A stretch of 64,000 bases of DNA from Nemophila menziesii (Eukaryota; Streptophyta; Magnoliopsida; Boraginales; Hydrophyllaceae), in assembly GCA_029959085.1 (NCBI GenBank), contig JARWIR010000005.1, forward strand, positions 8,000,501-8,064,500, in the 5' to 3' direction. Each line of letters opens with the position of its first letter. The first letter of the stretch is position 1. Of this stretch, positions 1 to 11,559 are shown in pieces. The position numbers and the translations under genes were made by a program. Below the pieces are notes generated by a model that saw nothing but the letters and a program-made list of their open reading frames with translations, made no database searches and was not told where the DNA came from.

Positions 1-436
1 GAAGATAATTTATCACCTATCTGATTACGAGATGATAGATAATAGAAGGAAGGACATGAGTGGAGGTAAAATAGTAAAGTAGAGATAAAAAACGGTCAAC
101 TAAAAATGGGGATAGAAAATCGTTGATTTGAAGTTGAGTTAGTAATAACATAATAACAGAACAAGGGATAAGTGGATATAGGTTGATGATAATATGATTT
201 GACGGTGGTTTTTCTTGTAGATTTGATTTAGGTGAATCACGACATGAGGATATAATTATTTATGAAGGATAAGGATAAAGATAGACTATTCAGTATTGTG
301 GCTCTAATACCATGTTAAAAAAAATAAAAAAGAGATATAGAAAACAAAAAATAGATATATTATTAAGTAGAGATAATGATTCGAGAGCGTAAAAACTTAA
401 AAAAAACGTAAGAATGACATTGAATTAATAAGTATA
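1..436. repeat. Direct repeat unit, copy 1 (about 440 bp)
   Basis: AT-rich, non-coding sequence whose text recurs at 3336-3782 in the same orientation with many small differences. Shared landmarks are a run around 'gaaggaaggac' (copy 1 near 45, copy 2 near 3367) and the end 'gaattaataagtata' (422-436 and 3743-3757 approximately). The window starts inside this copy. With the inserted LTR removed, the two copies are adjacent with a period near 442 bp. I do not recognise the family. Confidence 0.75.
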
Positions 437-1767
437 TGGTGTGGCCCAAGGTGTGATAAAAAGATGATATAATTTTGATGCAAATAAACACCCTAAGCTA
501 ACACAGTACTGCAAGTATTACAGGACGTATGCAAGTTTTAATGATTAGAAGATTCGTTCCTCAGAGACTGACGAAAGTTAGAGAGAACTTATGCAAATTA
601 TCAAGTGCAGATATAAAAGACAGAAAAGATAATACACAAGAGAAAGAAAGAAAGATAGATTTTTATTTGGTTTTTAAATAAGAAAATTAAACTAATAAAT
701 TAAAGACAGAAAATAAATAACAGAAAAGAAAAGAAGATAGTATAAAGTTAGCTTGAGTAAATAGCATGTAATCCCCACTAGTTTTGCCGTTCTAAACATG
801 TAAGGGTGAATTATGTAGTATTTCAATAATCGGTTCCAATTACGCTAGGTAGTTTTAAATAGGATTTACCTGTGTCAATAAGGCTTCCTAAGCAAATTGT
901 TCCTGTAATTGGTAAATAGTAACATGTACTAAACCATAGTGATTATCTAGTTAGGTTGATTTGTCAGATCTAAACCGAATACTAGACGTTATGTGCTAAA
1001 CATGTAATTAAACACCGTTGTCAATGGTGACCTAACTACTAGATGGTAATTCTATATGGCCATGGTTCCACAAGAACACAGAATATAAACCCAAACACAT
1101 AAACAAAGAATAAGAACAATAATTCAATTTAAAACATAGAATTCCCAAATTAGATAGATGTCAATCAAAACTAGGGTTCATACATATATGCTAAAACTCA
1201 ATCTAGAAAGAATTAATCATACTAAGAAGAGAAAAGAAAAGAATTACAGAATCAAAGGTTGAAGGAGACATAATTGTTGCACAGCTCCTTCCAGACTTCT
1301 TCTCTTGTGTTGCAGCTTCCTCTTGGCCTTAAGGTCTGGCCAAGGATGATTTTCTAATGTTAAGAGGCTGTATTTATAGTGTATAAGTTGACCTAATTCG
1401 TTTCTTGAAGGAGAGGTTAAGTAATGGACTCCAAGCCCAACTCAAATTCGTATGGAAATAAAGATAATTACTGCTGAACTGTTTTGAGCATATCTTCTTC
1501 GTTATTGGTCGGTTTTTGCTCCACAATATACCAAAAGAATCCTCACAGAATTATCTACGTCCCTATGAAAGGAATCTTCCAAAATCAGCTTGCTTTTGGA
1601 GTTATCACCACTTCTTTAGGCGTAGCTGCAGAAATTCAGATTTAGGCAGCTTTTCCTTTTCCATGTTTTTAGCTCTTTTTTTCTTTTTCTCCAATTACCA
1701 TGTTTATATTCTTTCCTTTAGCTCTCTTTACCAACTTGGACTCTAATTAATTACCATATATCTCTAA

Positions 1768-3124
1768 GGGGTATTAACTTTTAAAGGCCAAAAGGCCATA
1801 TGTGATTATAATATAAGTCCAGCAGCCCTAACTACTAATTAGCATCTAATTAGCAGATGTAAAAGCCCAAAATATCCCTACACTCTAACCCAACTGTGAA
1901 AAACAAAAAACCCACCCACCATCCCCATTAAACAACCGAAACCCATTCCACCCCACCCCATTCTATCCTCTCTCTCACTCTCTGCAACAGACGAAACCAA
2001 TCCCACCCCCCCTCGATCTGAGCTTCATCACAGAGCTCCCTGCTGCTGCACCAACCCCGATGCCGAGCCTCCCCTCTCCCCACCACCATCGAACCTTGCT
2101 GCTGCACCTCATCTCCCTCTCCCCTCATCCCGATGCCGAGCCTCCCCTCTCCCCACCACCATCGAACCCAGATCTGCATCACCATCACCTCTGCTGCAGG
2201 CCTCGCCGCCCCTCCACCATCACCAGTGCTGAACTCGACGTGATATAGTCCTGCTGCTTGGCCAAAACCGCGACGTGAAGGATGCTCAGATCTCGGCCCC
2301 TCCATTGTCGCCGCCGCGCTGGAGCTCCAACCACCAACGAGTTCATTCAGTCCAGATCTGGTGCTTCACCACCGCGCTGGAGCTTCTTCACCCCATTCTG
2401 TTCTCTCTCTCTCTCTCTCTCAATCTCTGCAACAAGGCGCACCACCACCACCACGCAGCACTTCGTCCATCACCGTCACGGGTACAACCACCTACTGCAG
2501 ACGAAAAACTGCTGCTGTTGAAGAACCCCGTCCCTCGCTGCTGCTGTGGGTCTCACCTTCCCAGCAGATCAGATCTGAACGTTAAAGGTACAGTGCTGGG
2601 TTTAGATTTGCTGTGTTGCCGGAGAAGAGGAGTTGGGATGGGCTGCTAGGGTGAAGGGTACAGCCCAGTAAAGGTGGTTTGGGTCATTGGGGTGGTGGTT
2701 TGGGTCATGGGTCTGTACCCCCTAACGAGATGGGTCCGGACCCATGTAGACAAATAACAAAATGACTTAAAAAAAGTAAAAGAAAAAATTAATTAAAACA
2801 GTTGTGGGTCTGGACCCATAGGTGTATATTTCGTGGACTATGAAAACATGTACGTGGGTCTGGCCCCATGCCGAGGTTATGTAACAAAAAACAGGGTCAT
2901 GGGTCCGTACCGTAATCGGGTAAACACACAAATGACTAAAACAATTCAAAAACAAGGTGAATAAAAAAATAAAAAATTCGCGGGTCCGTACCCATGGCGA
3001 ACAAGGTTAAAACGGACAAAACTCTAATAAGAAAACTAAAAATTGGCTTTAAAACATAACTTTTCCTAATTTGGCTTTATAATATAATGGTGGCCAAATG
3101 TTGGCTTCAATTTGTATTTTCCTC
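1768..3124. mobile_element. Non-autonomous Mutator-like element inserted in the solo LTR
   Basis: The family A LTR is interrupted exactly here; the LTR copy at 36538-38048 shows the uninterrupted sequence. The insert is flanked by a perfect 9-bp duplication TATCTCTAA (1759-1767 and 3125-3133), typical of MULEs. The ends are degenerate inverted repeats of about 50 bp (GGGGTATTAAC.. against GAGGAAAATAC.., both followed by AAGGCCAA/AAGCCAA and GGCC). The interior 1900-2650 is C-rich and unlike the surroundings, which suggests captured passenger DNA, although no protein family is recognisable. There is an internal tandem duplication of about 72 bp (2058-2095 repeated at 2130-2167). Confidence 0.75.
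2682..2997. repeat. Spaced GGGTCCGGACCC palindrome repeats
   Basis: Five to six copies of a GC-rich palindromic word occur in about 300 bp inside the nested MULE: 2732-2743 (perfect palindrome GGGTCCGGACCC), 2805-2818, 2855-2870, 2901-2911 and 2982-2996, usually followed by ATG or ATA. The spacers are AT-rich and partly similar (a 'aaatgactt/aaatgacta' string recurs). A role in protein binding or hairpin formation is only inference. Confidence 0.7.
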
Positions 3125-3315
3125 TATCTCTAAAGCTTCACACTAAATAAATAATTAAACCCAATATGCTCTAAAAATAATAAATAATCAATTCAAGACC
3201 CAAAATAGGAAAGTGTACTAAATCAAGCTCAAATCGACCTATAAACTAATAAATACGCCTAAAATGATGTCTCTGAATTATATTTTATTATCACAAATGA
3301 GGTGACATCAGTATA

Positions 3316-3782
3316 TAATACAATAAAATAAAAACCACCTATTCGACTACGAGATGAGAGTTAATAGAAGGAAGGACATAAGTGAAGGTAAAATGGTAAA
3401 GTAGAGATAAAAAACGATTAATTAGAAGTGGAGATAGAAAATCGTTGATTTGAAGTTGAGTTAGTACTAACGTGATATTAGAACAAGGGATAAGTGAATA
3501 TAGATTGATGATAATATGATATTACGCTGTTTTTTGTTATGGATTTGATATAAATGATTAACAACTTGAGGATATAATTATTTGTAAATGATTACGATAA
3601 AAATAGATCATTTAACATTGTGCCTCTAAAACCATGTTAGAAAAAGTAAAAAAAGATAACAAAACAACAAACAGATTTATATTATTAATTAGAGAGTCAA
3701 ATGACTCAAGAACCTAAAAACCTAAAAAAAAACGTAAGAATAACATTGAATTAATAAGTATATAATACAATAAAATAAAAAT
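3316..3782. repeat. Direct repeat unit, copy 2
   Basis: This is the second copy of the ~440-bp unit seen at the window start. It preserves the uninterrupted version of the LTR insertion site (AAGTATATAATACAAT near 3755), so the solo LTR entered between two tandem copies or inside one. No coding potential is visible. From 3783 to about 4500 there is only AT-rich sequence in which I recognise nothing. Confidence 0.7.
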
Positions 3783-4589
3783 CTATTTATAAACCTAATA
3801 ACAAACAAAAACTATACTACTCTATAAAAACAAATATATTTATAATTTAATAAAGAAAAATATCTATTATATTCAACAAAGATAGTTCAGTATTCTTCAG
3901 TAATAAAAATATTCATTTTTTATTCTCATGCAAAAGATAATGAGTATTATAAAATATACCTTTACAGAGAGATGAATGATGATTGTTCATATTCATAAAT
4001 CATCTTTTACTGATGCCATCATTTATTTGTAAGAGATGTTATCATAAATTTAAATTTAAACTTGAAACCTTAATGTGTACAAAATTTAACATTATTAATA
4101 AATATTTAAATATTAATAAAAAAATTGACCTTTAATTCAATCTTGAAGTTATTTAGAGTATTATTTTCATCTCTTTGACCTTTAATTTTGACTAATAAAA
4201 ATTATTTTATATTAAATTACACATAATCCAATATGCTATCATCTTATAAGTATATATACCTACTAGTACGACAACTCTATCACCACCATCATACATATTT
4301 TTTTCTAACGATTATAATATAAATAAGAAAAAACAATTATAAAAGATAGTCTGGTCAATTTCACTAGAAGAATCGTTAGTCAAAAGCAAATTAGTTAACT
4401 AGTCAATTTATGAATAAATCAATTAACAAACAAAATGTACAACAACTTTAGTTTAATAACTCAGTCAGCTATAAAATTCTTACTCCTACTAATGAGTACA
4501 AAAATAGGTCAAGTGTATCCTGCTAGTCCATAAATGTCTTTAACAATATTACAGATAGAATAGGAATTAACAAGACTACTAAAAGAGAG

Positions 4590-4830
4590 AGCAGTTATAG
4601 TAACACTACCATCATTCTCGATGATAACTTTTCCCTCTAGATAACTTCCTACTAACTCCGTTGCTTTGAGTATTGCCTAATGTCTCCACTTCAAGGGTTG
4701 TCTCCTTATTAACCCTCTAAGTACTACTGAAATTAAAGTATCTTTGTCATTTCTTACAACACAAGCTATTGCATCTCCTTTATTAGAAAAACTCGTGTCA
4801 CTATTTATTTTAGAATAATACCTACCACAT
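4590..4830 (-). pseudogene. RNase H-like (RVT_3) domain remnant
   Basis: Reading the minus strand from about 4830 gives a stretch resembling the start of plant RVT_3 RNase H domains: KINSDTSF..GDAIACVVRND, then LKATELVGSYLEGKVIIENDG. The first acidic residue of the family pattern (D in NSD/NVD) and the later E/D of 'VIENDG' are recognisable. An in-frame stop and the lack of any flanking reverse transcriptase show a decayed fragment. Such domains occur in LINE retrotransposons and in host-like plant genes; I favour a LINE remnant. The neighbours are AT-rich and uninformative. Confidence 0.55.
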
Positions 4831-4859
4831 ACATACCTACCACCCACTTACCTAATACC

Positions 4860-5341
4860 ATACCCATGGGTGTATCTAGAGGGTGGGGGTGGGCGGCCGT
4901 CCCCGGCCCCAAGATTCAGTGAGAAAAATGGACAATTTTTTTAAGTTAAAAATCCTTAAAAAAATTGTCTGTAGCCCCCTCCCCTTTGCAAAGATCTACC
5001 CAGATTCTGCCCTTGACTATACCAATACCACCAGATACACTTAACCATCCATCACCGCCACATGCACAACTATCCCACCGCCACCTATACACACATTTGC
5101 CACTACCACCATACACATACCATCCCACAGGTTCACCGCGCACACACTCCACTATCGTCACCACAATTACATATATTTTCACACACAAATTACCATAAGA
5201 AAAAACCTACCATCACCCATCCATCACATACACATACATATTAACTTTACAACACATACACACCACCACTATCCTATTACCATCATCACTGATACACACA
5301 CATATGCATCCCATAATACTCTCACTCTATCTTTCTCTCTC

Positions 5342-5377
<36 letters not shown>

Positions 5378-5880
5378 TCATCCCACCATCCCATCACCAC
5401 CATACACATACCACTGATACAACTTCCACTGCTTTAACACACACAAGCACACATATACTTTCATATACTACCGTCACACACAAACACTACCATATTTTAG
5501 ATATGCATCAAACCACCATCACACCACTCAACCCTCCCATACATACCACCACCTAATATCCATCATACCTTCATATACACCAACACAACCCATACACACA
5601 CATACACGCCCATACTTGCATACACACACTCACACACACACACACACACTTGCATACACACACATACTCACAAGTATACACATATACACTTTAACCACTT
5701 GAATGCACACATACGTACATGCACTTTAAGACAAACACATATACATATACATACACTTTAACATAAAAAACACATACATTTATCTATTTCCATATTTTAT
5801 ACATGTACACCTTCACACGCACACGCACCCATACATACACACTTACACAACACAAGCACACACAATACACACTTTAAAAA
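4860..5880. repeat. CA/CACAT-rich simple sequence tract
   Basis: About 1 kb dominated by C, A and T with very little G on the plus strand. It contains a pure (CA)n run at about 5347-5374 and many imperfect ACACAT/CCACCAT words. Open frames across it encode only low-complexity His/Thr/Pro strings and are not genes. It is probably expanded microsatellite DNA. Confidence 0.85.
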
Positions 5881-6055
5881 TTATTATATTTGACTTTTAT
5901 ATATGTTTTAACCTCTGTTTATCTATATAGATATATAATTTGCTCACAATAGATAGAACTCTACAAATGTGACTTTGATTTTTCTGATTTTAAATAACAA
6001 ATCTTGTAAAAGTGCCTTCGGGCACGGGATATAGATCAGTAGATATATATAAAGA

Positions 6056-7135
6056 GAACTTGATCCAAAGGATCTTGAAACCCACCCCCTTAGTCTCTAA
6101 AAGACAAAACTGTGTATTTATCATTAAAAAGTGACTAAGATAATGACATCACTAATCCCCCCTCCCAATAAAATAACCTCATATATATATATATATATGT
6201 ATGTGTGTATATCTTATAAATACAAAGCCTAATCACATTAATACACACAATCTCACTCGAATCTATTTTCTCTAAAAAAAAGTAGAGTACCAGTGAAGTA
6301 GCTCAAAAAAAAGTCGTGGATGAAAAAGTTTGATCACGAAACACTAGATTTGAAGCATGACGAGCTTGTAACTCCAGATCCCTACCCACCGTCACTAGTG
6401 AAACTCCAATCTAAATGGGCACAAACCTTATGATTTCCATGGCTACAGTGATTCTGTGGAAAAAAATGACTCGGAGCTAGTGTAGAAGATGGATCAGAGC
6501 TTCCTTGTTGTTGTTCATGGAGCTCATTGTAGAAGATTGATGGCCAACTATTTACATGGTTTCGGGGAGCTCAAAATACTAATGTTGGAATGAAATGGAG
6601 CTCTGGTGGGATAAAACAGGATAAAAAGGGAAAAGCATGGTTGTTGTGTGTGGTTATGAAGAAGTTGTCAAGTGTCGGAATGGCGTAATTCATGGTATTG
6701 TGTTATGTTTTGATTGTGATGGTGACATTGACATGACGTCACACATAAAAAAATTGTTTATTCTTTACAGATTGGTAGAGATTTTTTGTTTATTTATTTT
6801 AATAATTAAGTTTGAATCCTTTTAATCATGGTTTATAATTACTTAATTAATTTCAAATTTCTTTGTCTGTTCTTTTTATTTGCTTATTGTCGAGTTGGAA
6901 TTTAGCCAATGTACTTTGCTTAGCTTTAATAACTACGTTGATTAAAAATTGTTTGAACTCTTGCTTAGTGTCAAGTTTGAATTGCTCAGAATAATTTGCT
7001 TAGTGTTAATAATTATATTGATTAATATAAATTGAATTTTGTGCAAGATGTTAAACAAATATACTAAGTATTTCTATTCACAAATGTGCTTAGTGTTTGG
7101 TAATTTTTGTTTTGTAACTCAATGTTATTACTAAC
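6056..7135. mobile_element. Possible truncated MULE remnant
   Basis: At 6058-6085 the text resembles the left terminal repeat of the MULEs at 21219 and 59940 (..CCAAAGGATCTTGAAACCC against CCCAAAGGGTCTTGAAAACACC), followed by T-rich and gene-like sequence as in those elements. No right end is seen before the LTR element begins at 7136, so the remnant may have been cut by that insertion. No coding sequence is convincing; the 62-codon open frame at 6637 is unrecognised. Confidence 0.35.
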
Positions 7136-8648
7136 TGATGTCTCCTCATTTGTGATAATATAATATAATTCTGAGACATCATTTTAGGCTTATTTATTAG
7201 TTTATTGGTTGAATTGAGCTTAGTTTAGTGCACTTTCCTATTTTGAGTCTTGATTTAGTAACATAATATTTTTAGAGCATATTGGGTTTAATTGTTTATT
7301 TAGTGTGAAGCTTTAAAGATAATTATGGAGATTAATTAGAGTCCAAGTCAAAGACTACAAGATATGGAAAGAGATATGCATGGAAATTGGAGATAGAAGG
7401 AAACAGAGTTCAATTAGGAAAAGGAAAAGCTGCCTAAATCTGAATTTCTGCACCACACGCCTAAAGAAGTGGAAATTACTCCTACAAGGAAGCCGATTTT
7501 GGTAAATTCCTTTCATAGGGACATAGATAATTATGTGACGATTCTTTTGGTATATTATGAAGCTCAAACCGACCAATAACGAAGAAGATATGCCCAAAAC
7601 GGTCCAGCAGTGTTTATCTTTATTTCCTTACGAATTTGAGTTGGGCTTGGAGTCTATTACTTAGCCTTTCCTCCAAGAAACGAATTAGGTCAACCTATAC
7701 ACTATAAATACAGCCTCTTAACACTCTTAAATCATCCTTGGCCAGACCTTAAGGCCAAGAGGAAGCTGCAACACAAGAGGAGAAGTCTGGAAGGAGCAGA
7801 ACACCATATGTCTTCTTCAACCTCTTATTTTGTAATTCTTTTCTCTTCTCTTCTTAGTATGAATTAATTCTTTTTAGTTTGAGTTTTAGCATATATGTAT
7901 GAACCCTAGTTTTGATTGACATCTATCTAATTTGGGAATTCTATGTTTTAAATTGAGTTATAGTTTTTATTCATTGTTTATGTGTTTGGATTTATATTCT
8001 GTGTTCTTGTGGAACCTAGGCCATATAGAATTACCATCTAGTAATTAGGTCACCATTGACAACAGTGTTTAATTACATGTTTAGCACATAACGTCTAGTA
8101 TTCGGTTTAGATCTGACAAATCAACCTAACTAGATAATCACTATGGTTTAGTTCTTGTGACTATTTACCAATTACAGGAAAAGTTTGCTTAGGAAGCCTT
8201 ATTGACACAGGTAAATCCTATTTGAAACTACCGATAGCGAATTGGAACCGATTATTGAAATACTACATAATTCACCCTTACATGTTTAGAACAGCAAAAC
8301 TAGTGGGGATTACATGTTAATTACTCAAGCTAACTTTCATACTATCTTCTTTTCTTTGCTGTTATTTAATTTTTTGTCTTTTAAATTATTAGTTTAGTTT
8401 TCTTTATTTAAAAACAAAATAAAAATCTATTTTTCTTTCTTTCTCTTGCGTATTATCTTTTCTATCTTTCATATTTGCACTTGATAATTTGCATAAGTTC
8501 TCTCTAACTTTCGTCAGTCTCTGAGGAACGAATCTTTATATCATTAAAACTTGCATACGTCCTGTAATACTTGCAGTACCGTGTTAGCTTAAGGTGTTTA
8601 TTTGCATCTAAATTATATCATCTTTTTATCACACCTTAGGCCACACCA
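7136..8648 (+). repeat. 5' LTR, family A
   Basis: Starts TGATGTCTCC and ends GGCCACACCA, immediately before the primer site. The 1513-bp sequence is shared with the solo LTRs at 437-3310 and 36538-38048 (both minus strand) and, for its last ~320 bp, with 10672-10991. A TATA-like 'ctataaata' lies near 7701, about where a U3/R border is expected. The last part contains the region 'ctgaggaacgaatct', which also recurs in family B as 'cctgagaacgaatct', so the two families are related. Confidence 0.88.
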
Positions 8649-8654
8649 AGTTTT

Positions 8655-8672
8655 TGGCGCCGCTGCCGGGGA
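8655..8672 (+). promoter_or_regulatory. Primer binding site, tRNA-Asp type
   Basis: TGGCGCCGCTGCCGGGGA lies six bases after the LTR end. It is complementary to the 3' end of plant tRNA-Asp (..CCCCGGCAACGGCGCCA) with one mismatch. This primer choice is characteristic of Athila/Tat-type Ty3/gypsy elements. Confidence 0.85.
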
Positions 8673-8771
8673 CTACATCGTTAGTCCTTGTGCAATTATC
8701 TTCTGCTTTTATTTTAGTTAGTTCTATTTTACGTTTTTCTTTTTAGTTTTTGTTTTACAGATTTTTTTTAG

Positions 8772-10127
8772 GCGAAAGCAGATTTATTAGGAGATAAAAG
8801 TCTGGTGTTATATGATCCTGAAGAAGCTAATACCATTATGGAGAATTTTCTTGAAACCAAGAGAAGTTGGTCATTCGAATCATAAAAACAAACAGAGACT
8901 TTAGAATCTCTAAAGCTCAAAGAGTTAAACCAACAACTTGATAAATTACGAGAACAATCGCGAAAACTAGCTCAGAGGAATCTAGTACATACCTCACCTT
9001 CATGTCCTAGTTGTGGAGCAAGGGATCACTCGTGGGAATATTGCATAAATAATCCAGCCTCAATTTCCTTCATGCCTTATCAAAGAGACCATTATTATGA
9101 TGGTTATTATCAATCCCAAGGAAATTACGCTGATTATCAGCCCCCATAGAATTACAATTGGGTCGGAGATCAACAGACTTATTATCATAATAACCATTAT
9201 CATGATGATTATTATCAACCACGACCACAATCGTAATATCCTCCACAACCTATCTATCAAGAAGCGCCGATTTATAACGAAGCTTATCAAGAACCACCTC
9301 CTTATTTAATGCAACAAACAGTACAAGAACAACCTTCGAGTTCGAATTCAACCATGGCTAAGATAATGAACCTAATTGAAGATATGGAGATTAGCCAGAA
9401 AGAATTCCAAAACTCATAGAATGCGCTTCAGAAGATGGAGCAGACAGTGTCACAAATGGTGAATAAACTTCAAACCTTTGCAGAAGGGCAACTCCGAAGT
9501 GATACTAGTGCTCCAGAAAATAAAGTTTGTCATGCAGTTGAATTACGAAGTGGAAAACAACTACCTCCGCCAAGACCAGAACCAGAACCAGAACCAGTCC
9601 CTATTCCAGAAACGGGGGGAGAAGAAACAACAGAAGATAAGGTCGAAGAGGTAGTTGAACAAAAAAGTGTCCAAGAGAAGACACCAGAAAAGAAAGAGAG
9701 CCCAGTGGTAACCAACACATGTCCTCCTCCACCATTCCCTTCACGTGTCAGAAAGGACAATGACCTGGAATTCAAGAAGTTCGTTGACATGGTGAGCAAG
9801 TTAGAAATTAAAATACCGTTTGTAGAAGCTCTCAAGAGAATGCCGACATATATAAAATTCATGAAGGACATTCTTTCTAACAAACGAAGATTCGAAACTG
9901 AGGATATGAGTGGATCATCAGAGGAGTGTAATCCTATCGAGTTACCACCAGAAACACCCCGTCCCACAAAATATTGGATGACACCATCCATGATTATAAA
10001 GAATCGAGCTGAAAAGTTTGTGGGAATTAAAGGCAAAGGGTGGAAATTTTGTCATCCCTTAATCGAGGTATCACGTCTAACTTTAAAACACGTTAAACAA
10101 AAGTGTTGTACGGGAGACAACCCGTAG
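8772..10127 (+). pseudogene. Decayed gag (Athila-like) with CCHC zinc knuckle
   Basis: One reading frame runs the whole length. It holds a CCHC zinc knuckle at 9003-9044 (C-P-S-C-x4-H-x4-C), a Tyr/Gln/Pro-rich stretch, then a Pro/Glu-rich linker and an Athila-like gag C-terminal segment (about 9760-9890, ..KFVDMVSKLEIKIPFVEAL..). The frame is broken by four stops at 8883, 9147, 9234 and 9417, each explainable as CAA or CAG turned into TAA or TAG by one C-to-T change. The N-terminal capsid half is missing. The frame ends in ..GDNP followed by a stop at 10125-10127. The longest intact stretch (9435-10127) would encode 230 residues, but the element lacks pol. Confidence 0.8.
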
Positions 10128-10279
10128 TTTTTTTTATATATTATGTCTTTTACGTTTTTAGTTTATGTTTAGTTTAGTTGTTTTTAGTTGATATTGCATA
10201 TTTGAGAAAGGTATTAGTGTTTTTGATGATTGGGTATTGGAGAAATCGAGTTAGGGAAGAGAAAACAAAAAATTTCGGA

Positions 10280-10530
10280 GATTCTGACCAGCTGCGCGGT
10301 ATACCGGACCTCATCCGCGGTATACCGCGGAGGACAAAAACCCGTACCACGGGTTGGAGCCGCGGGTCTTATCCAGAGACGAAAAATCGACCCGTGCGGA
10401 CTACCCCCTGCACCGCACCCTTGCACCACACGGTTAAAACCCGTGCCACGGGGTAGGTCCACGGGTATTTCGACGAAGGACGCTACAGAAGCTGCGGTAT
10501 ACGGCGCCTCACCTCCGGTATACTGCCCAA
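10280..10530. repeat. GC-palindrome cluster in element A
   Basis: A GC-rich island between gag and the 3' LTR contains the perfect 16-bp palindrome CCGCGGTATACCGCGG (10315-10330), further GGTATAC words (10299, 10496, 10518), and paired CCCGTACCACGGG / CCCGTGCCACGGGG hairpin-like words (10340s and 10440s). Short open frames on both strands follow from this composition and are not credited as genes. Comparable clusters occupy the same place in the elements at 15712-20103 and 31600-34260. Confidence 0.7.
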
Positions 10531-10671
10531 CCCCACTGAAAAAAAAAATCAAAAAAAAAAAACCTGGACACAATCTGAGAAAACTTCGGCAAGTCATATC
10601 TTTACGCTCGGATGTCGAAATCAGGTGATCTTTGAGCCTAAACTGCATAACTTTTCAAGATCTAGCTGTTG

Positions 10672-10991
10672 GCGCTAACTTTCATACAATATTCTTTTCT
10701 TTTCTGTTATTTATTTTCTGTCTTTTAATTTATTAGTTTAGTTTTCTCTTTATAAAAACAAAATAAAAATCTATTTTTCTTTCTTTCTCTTGCGTATTAT
10801 CTTTTCTATCTTTCATATTTGCACTTGATAATTAGCATAAGTTCTCTCTAACTTTCGTAGTCTCTGAGGAACGAATCTTCTTATCATTAAAACTTGCATA
10901 CGTCCTGTAATACTTGCAGAACCGTGCTAGCTTAGGGTGTTTATTTGCATCTAAATTATATCATCTTTTTATCACACCCTAGGCCACACCA
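10672..10991 (+). repeat. 3' LTR remnant, family A
   Basis: Matches 8330-8648, the last ~320 bp of the 5' LTR, and ends in CCACACCA. The first ~1195 bp of the LTR and the polypurine tract are missing, so the join to the internal region is a deletion. Confidence 0.85.
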
Positions 10992-11008
10992 CTCTATGAG
11001 GTTGAATG

Positions 11009-11532
11009 GGACTGTAAATGAGCCAAGCCACTCGCGAGCAGCTCGAGCTTGGCTCGGAGAAAACCTCGTTCGAGATCGGCTCAAATATAAACAAGCTCAA
11101 GCTCAAGCTCCATTTTAAGATCGATAAGTAAACAAGCCCGCTCGAGCTCACCTCAAAGGCTCGTTTAAAATTATGAATTATAAATTAATATATTATCTAC
11201 TTAAATATTTTATTAAACATTCAATATCATCTTGGATATTTTTAATTTCTTTTGAAATTAATTTTTTTCATGAATAATGTTCTTCATATATACATACCAC
11301 ACACTCCATCAAACATCAACCGTTCACGAAAGTCCCATTTCAACCATAAAAAACAAATTGTCATGAGCAACTCGTGCTCGGCTCTAAAAAGATTGTTCTA
11401 TAAGTTAAACAAACAAGTTTTAACATTTCCTATTTGGATCATAGAAAGCTCGGGATCGGCTCGTTTGACTCGGCCCGGCTTGTTTAAATTTGAGCTTGGC
11501 TTGGCTCGGCTCGGCTAGTTTGAAACCCTAAG
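11009..11532. mobile_element. hAT-like MITE rich in GAGCTCG/GGCTCG words
   Basis: About 520 bp with ends of the form ..CTGTAAATGAGCCAAGCC and its near inverse GGCTCGGCTCGGCTAG, and many GAGC/GGCTCG words near both ends. The string AGGTTGAATG is present on both sides (10999-11008 and 11531-11540), which includes an 8-bp target duplication GTTGAATG. There is no transposase. It sits 8 bp beyond the family A LTR end, so it inserted beside or into that element's flank. The interior is AT-rich. Confidence 0.7.
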
Positions 11533-11559
11533 GTTGAATGACTCTAAGGTGGTTTTGTG

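Larger units (their letters stand above)
437..3310 (-). mobile_element. Solo LTR, family A (Athila-like Ty3/gypsy), minus strand, with a nested MULE
   Basis: Read on the minus strand it starts TGATGTC (at 3310) and ends ..CCACACCA (at 437). It matches the 5' LTR at 7136-8648 nearly throughout. It is flanked by a perfect 5-bp target duplication GTATA (432-436 and 3311-3315), and the empty site is still visible in the neighbouring repeat copy near 3757. No primer site or internal region adjoins it, so it is a solo LTR left by LTR-LTR recombination. Removing the nested 1357-bp insertion and its 9-bp duplication gives about 1508 bp, the same as the other family A copies (1511-1513 bp). Confidence 0.9.
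7136..10991 (+). mobile_element. Non-autonomous Athila-like Ty3/gypsy retrotransposon A (gag-only)
   Basis: Order: full 5' LTR (7136-8648), tRNA-Asp-type primer site (8655-8672), decayed gag (8772-10127), a short region rich in GC palindromes (10280-10520), and a 3' LTR keeping only its last ~320 bp (10672-10991). No protease, reverse transcriptase, RNase H or integrase is present, so it depended on a helper. This layout matches the TR-GAG type of non-autonomous plant LTR elements. I find no matching target duplication (CTAAC left, CTCTA right), in keeping with secondary rearrangement. Confidence 0.85.

Noticed and set aside
4946..5244. Overlapping open frames of 60-80 codons on both strands
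   Set aside because: They fall in CA-rich simple sequence and encode only low-complexity strings.
6011..6040. Small hairpin GTGCCTTCGGGCAC suggestive of a Helitron 3' end
   Set aside because: No CTRR follows at the right distance and no matching TC 5' end was found.
9530..10036. 168-codon minus-strand open frame
   Set aside because: Antisense shadow of the gag remnant of element A, with Gly/Ser repeats opposite the Pro/Glu linker.
10178..10648. Three open frames of 92-144 codons after the gag of element A
   Set aside because: They lie across the GC-palindrome cluster on both strands; low stop frequency is due to composition and palindromy.
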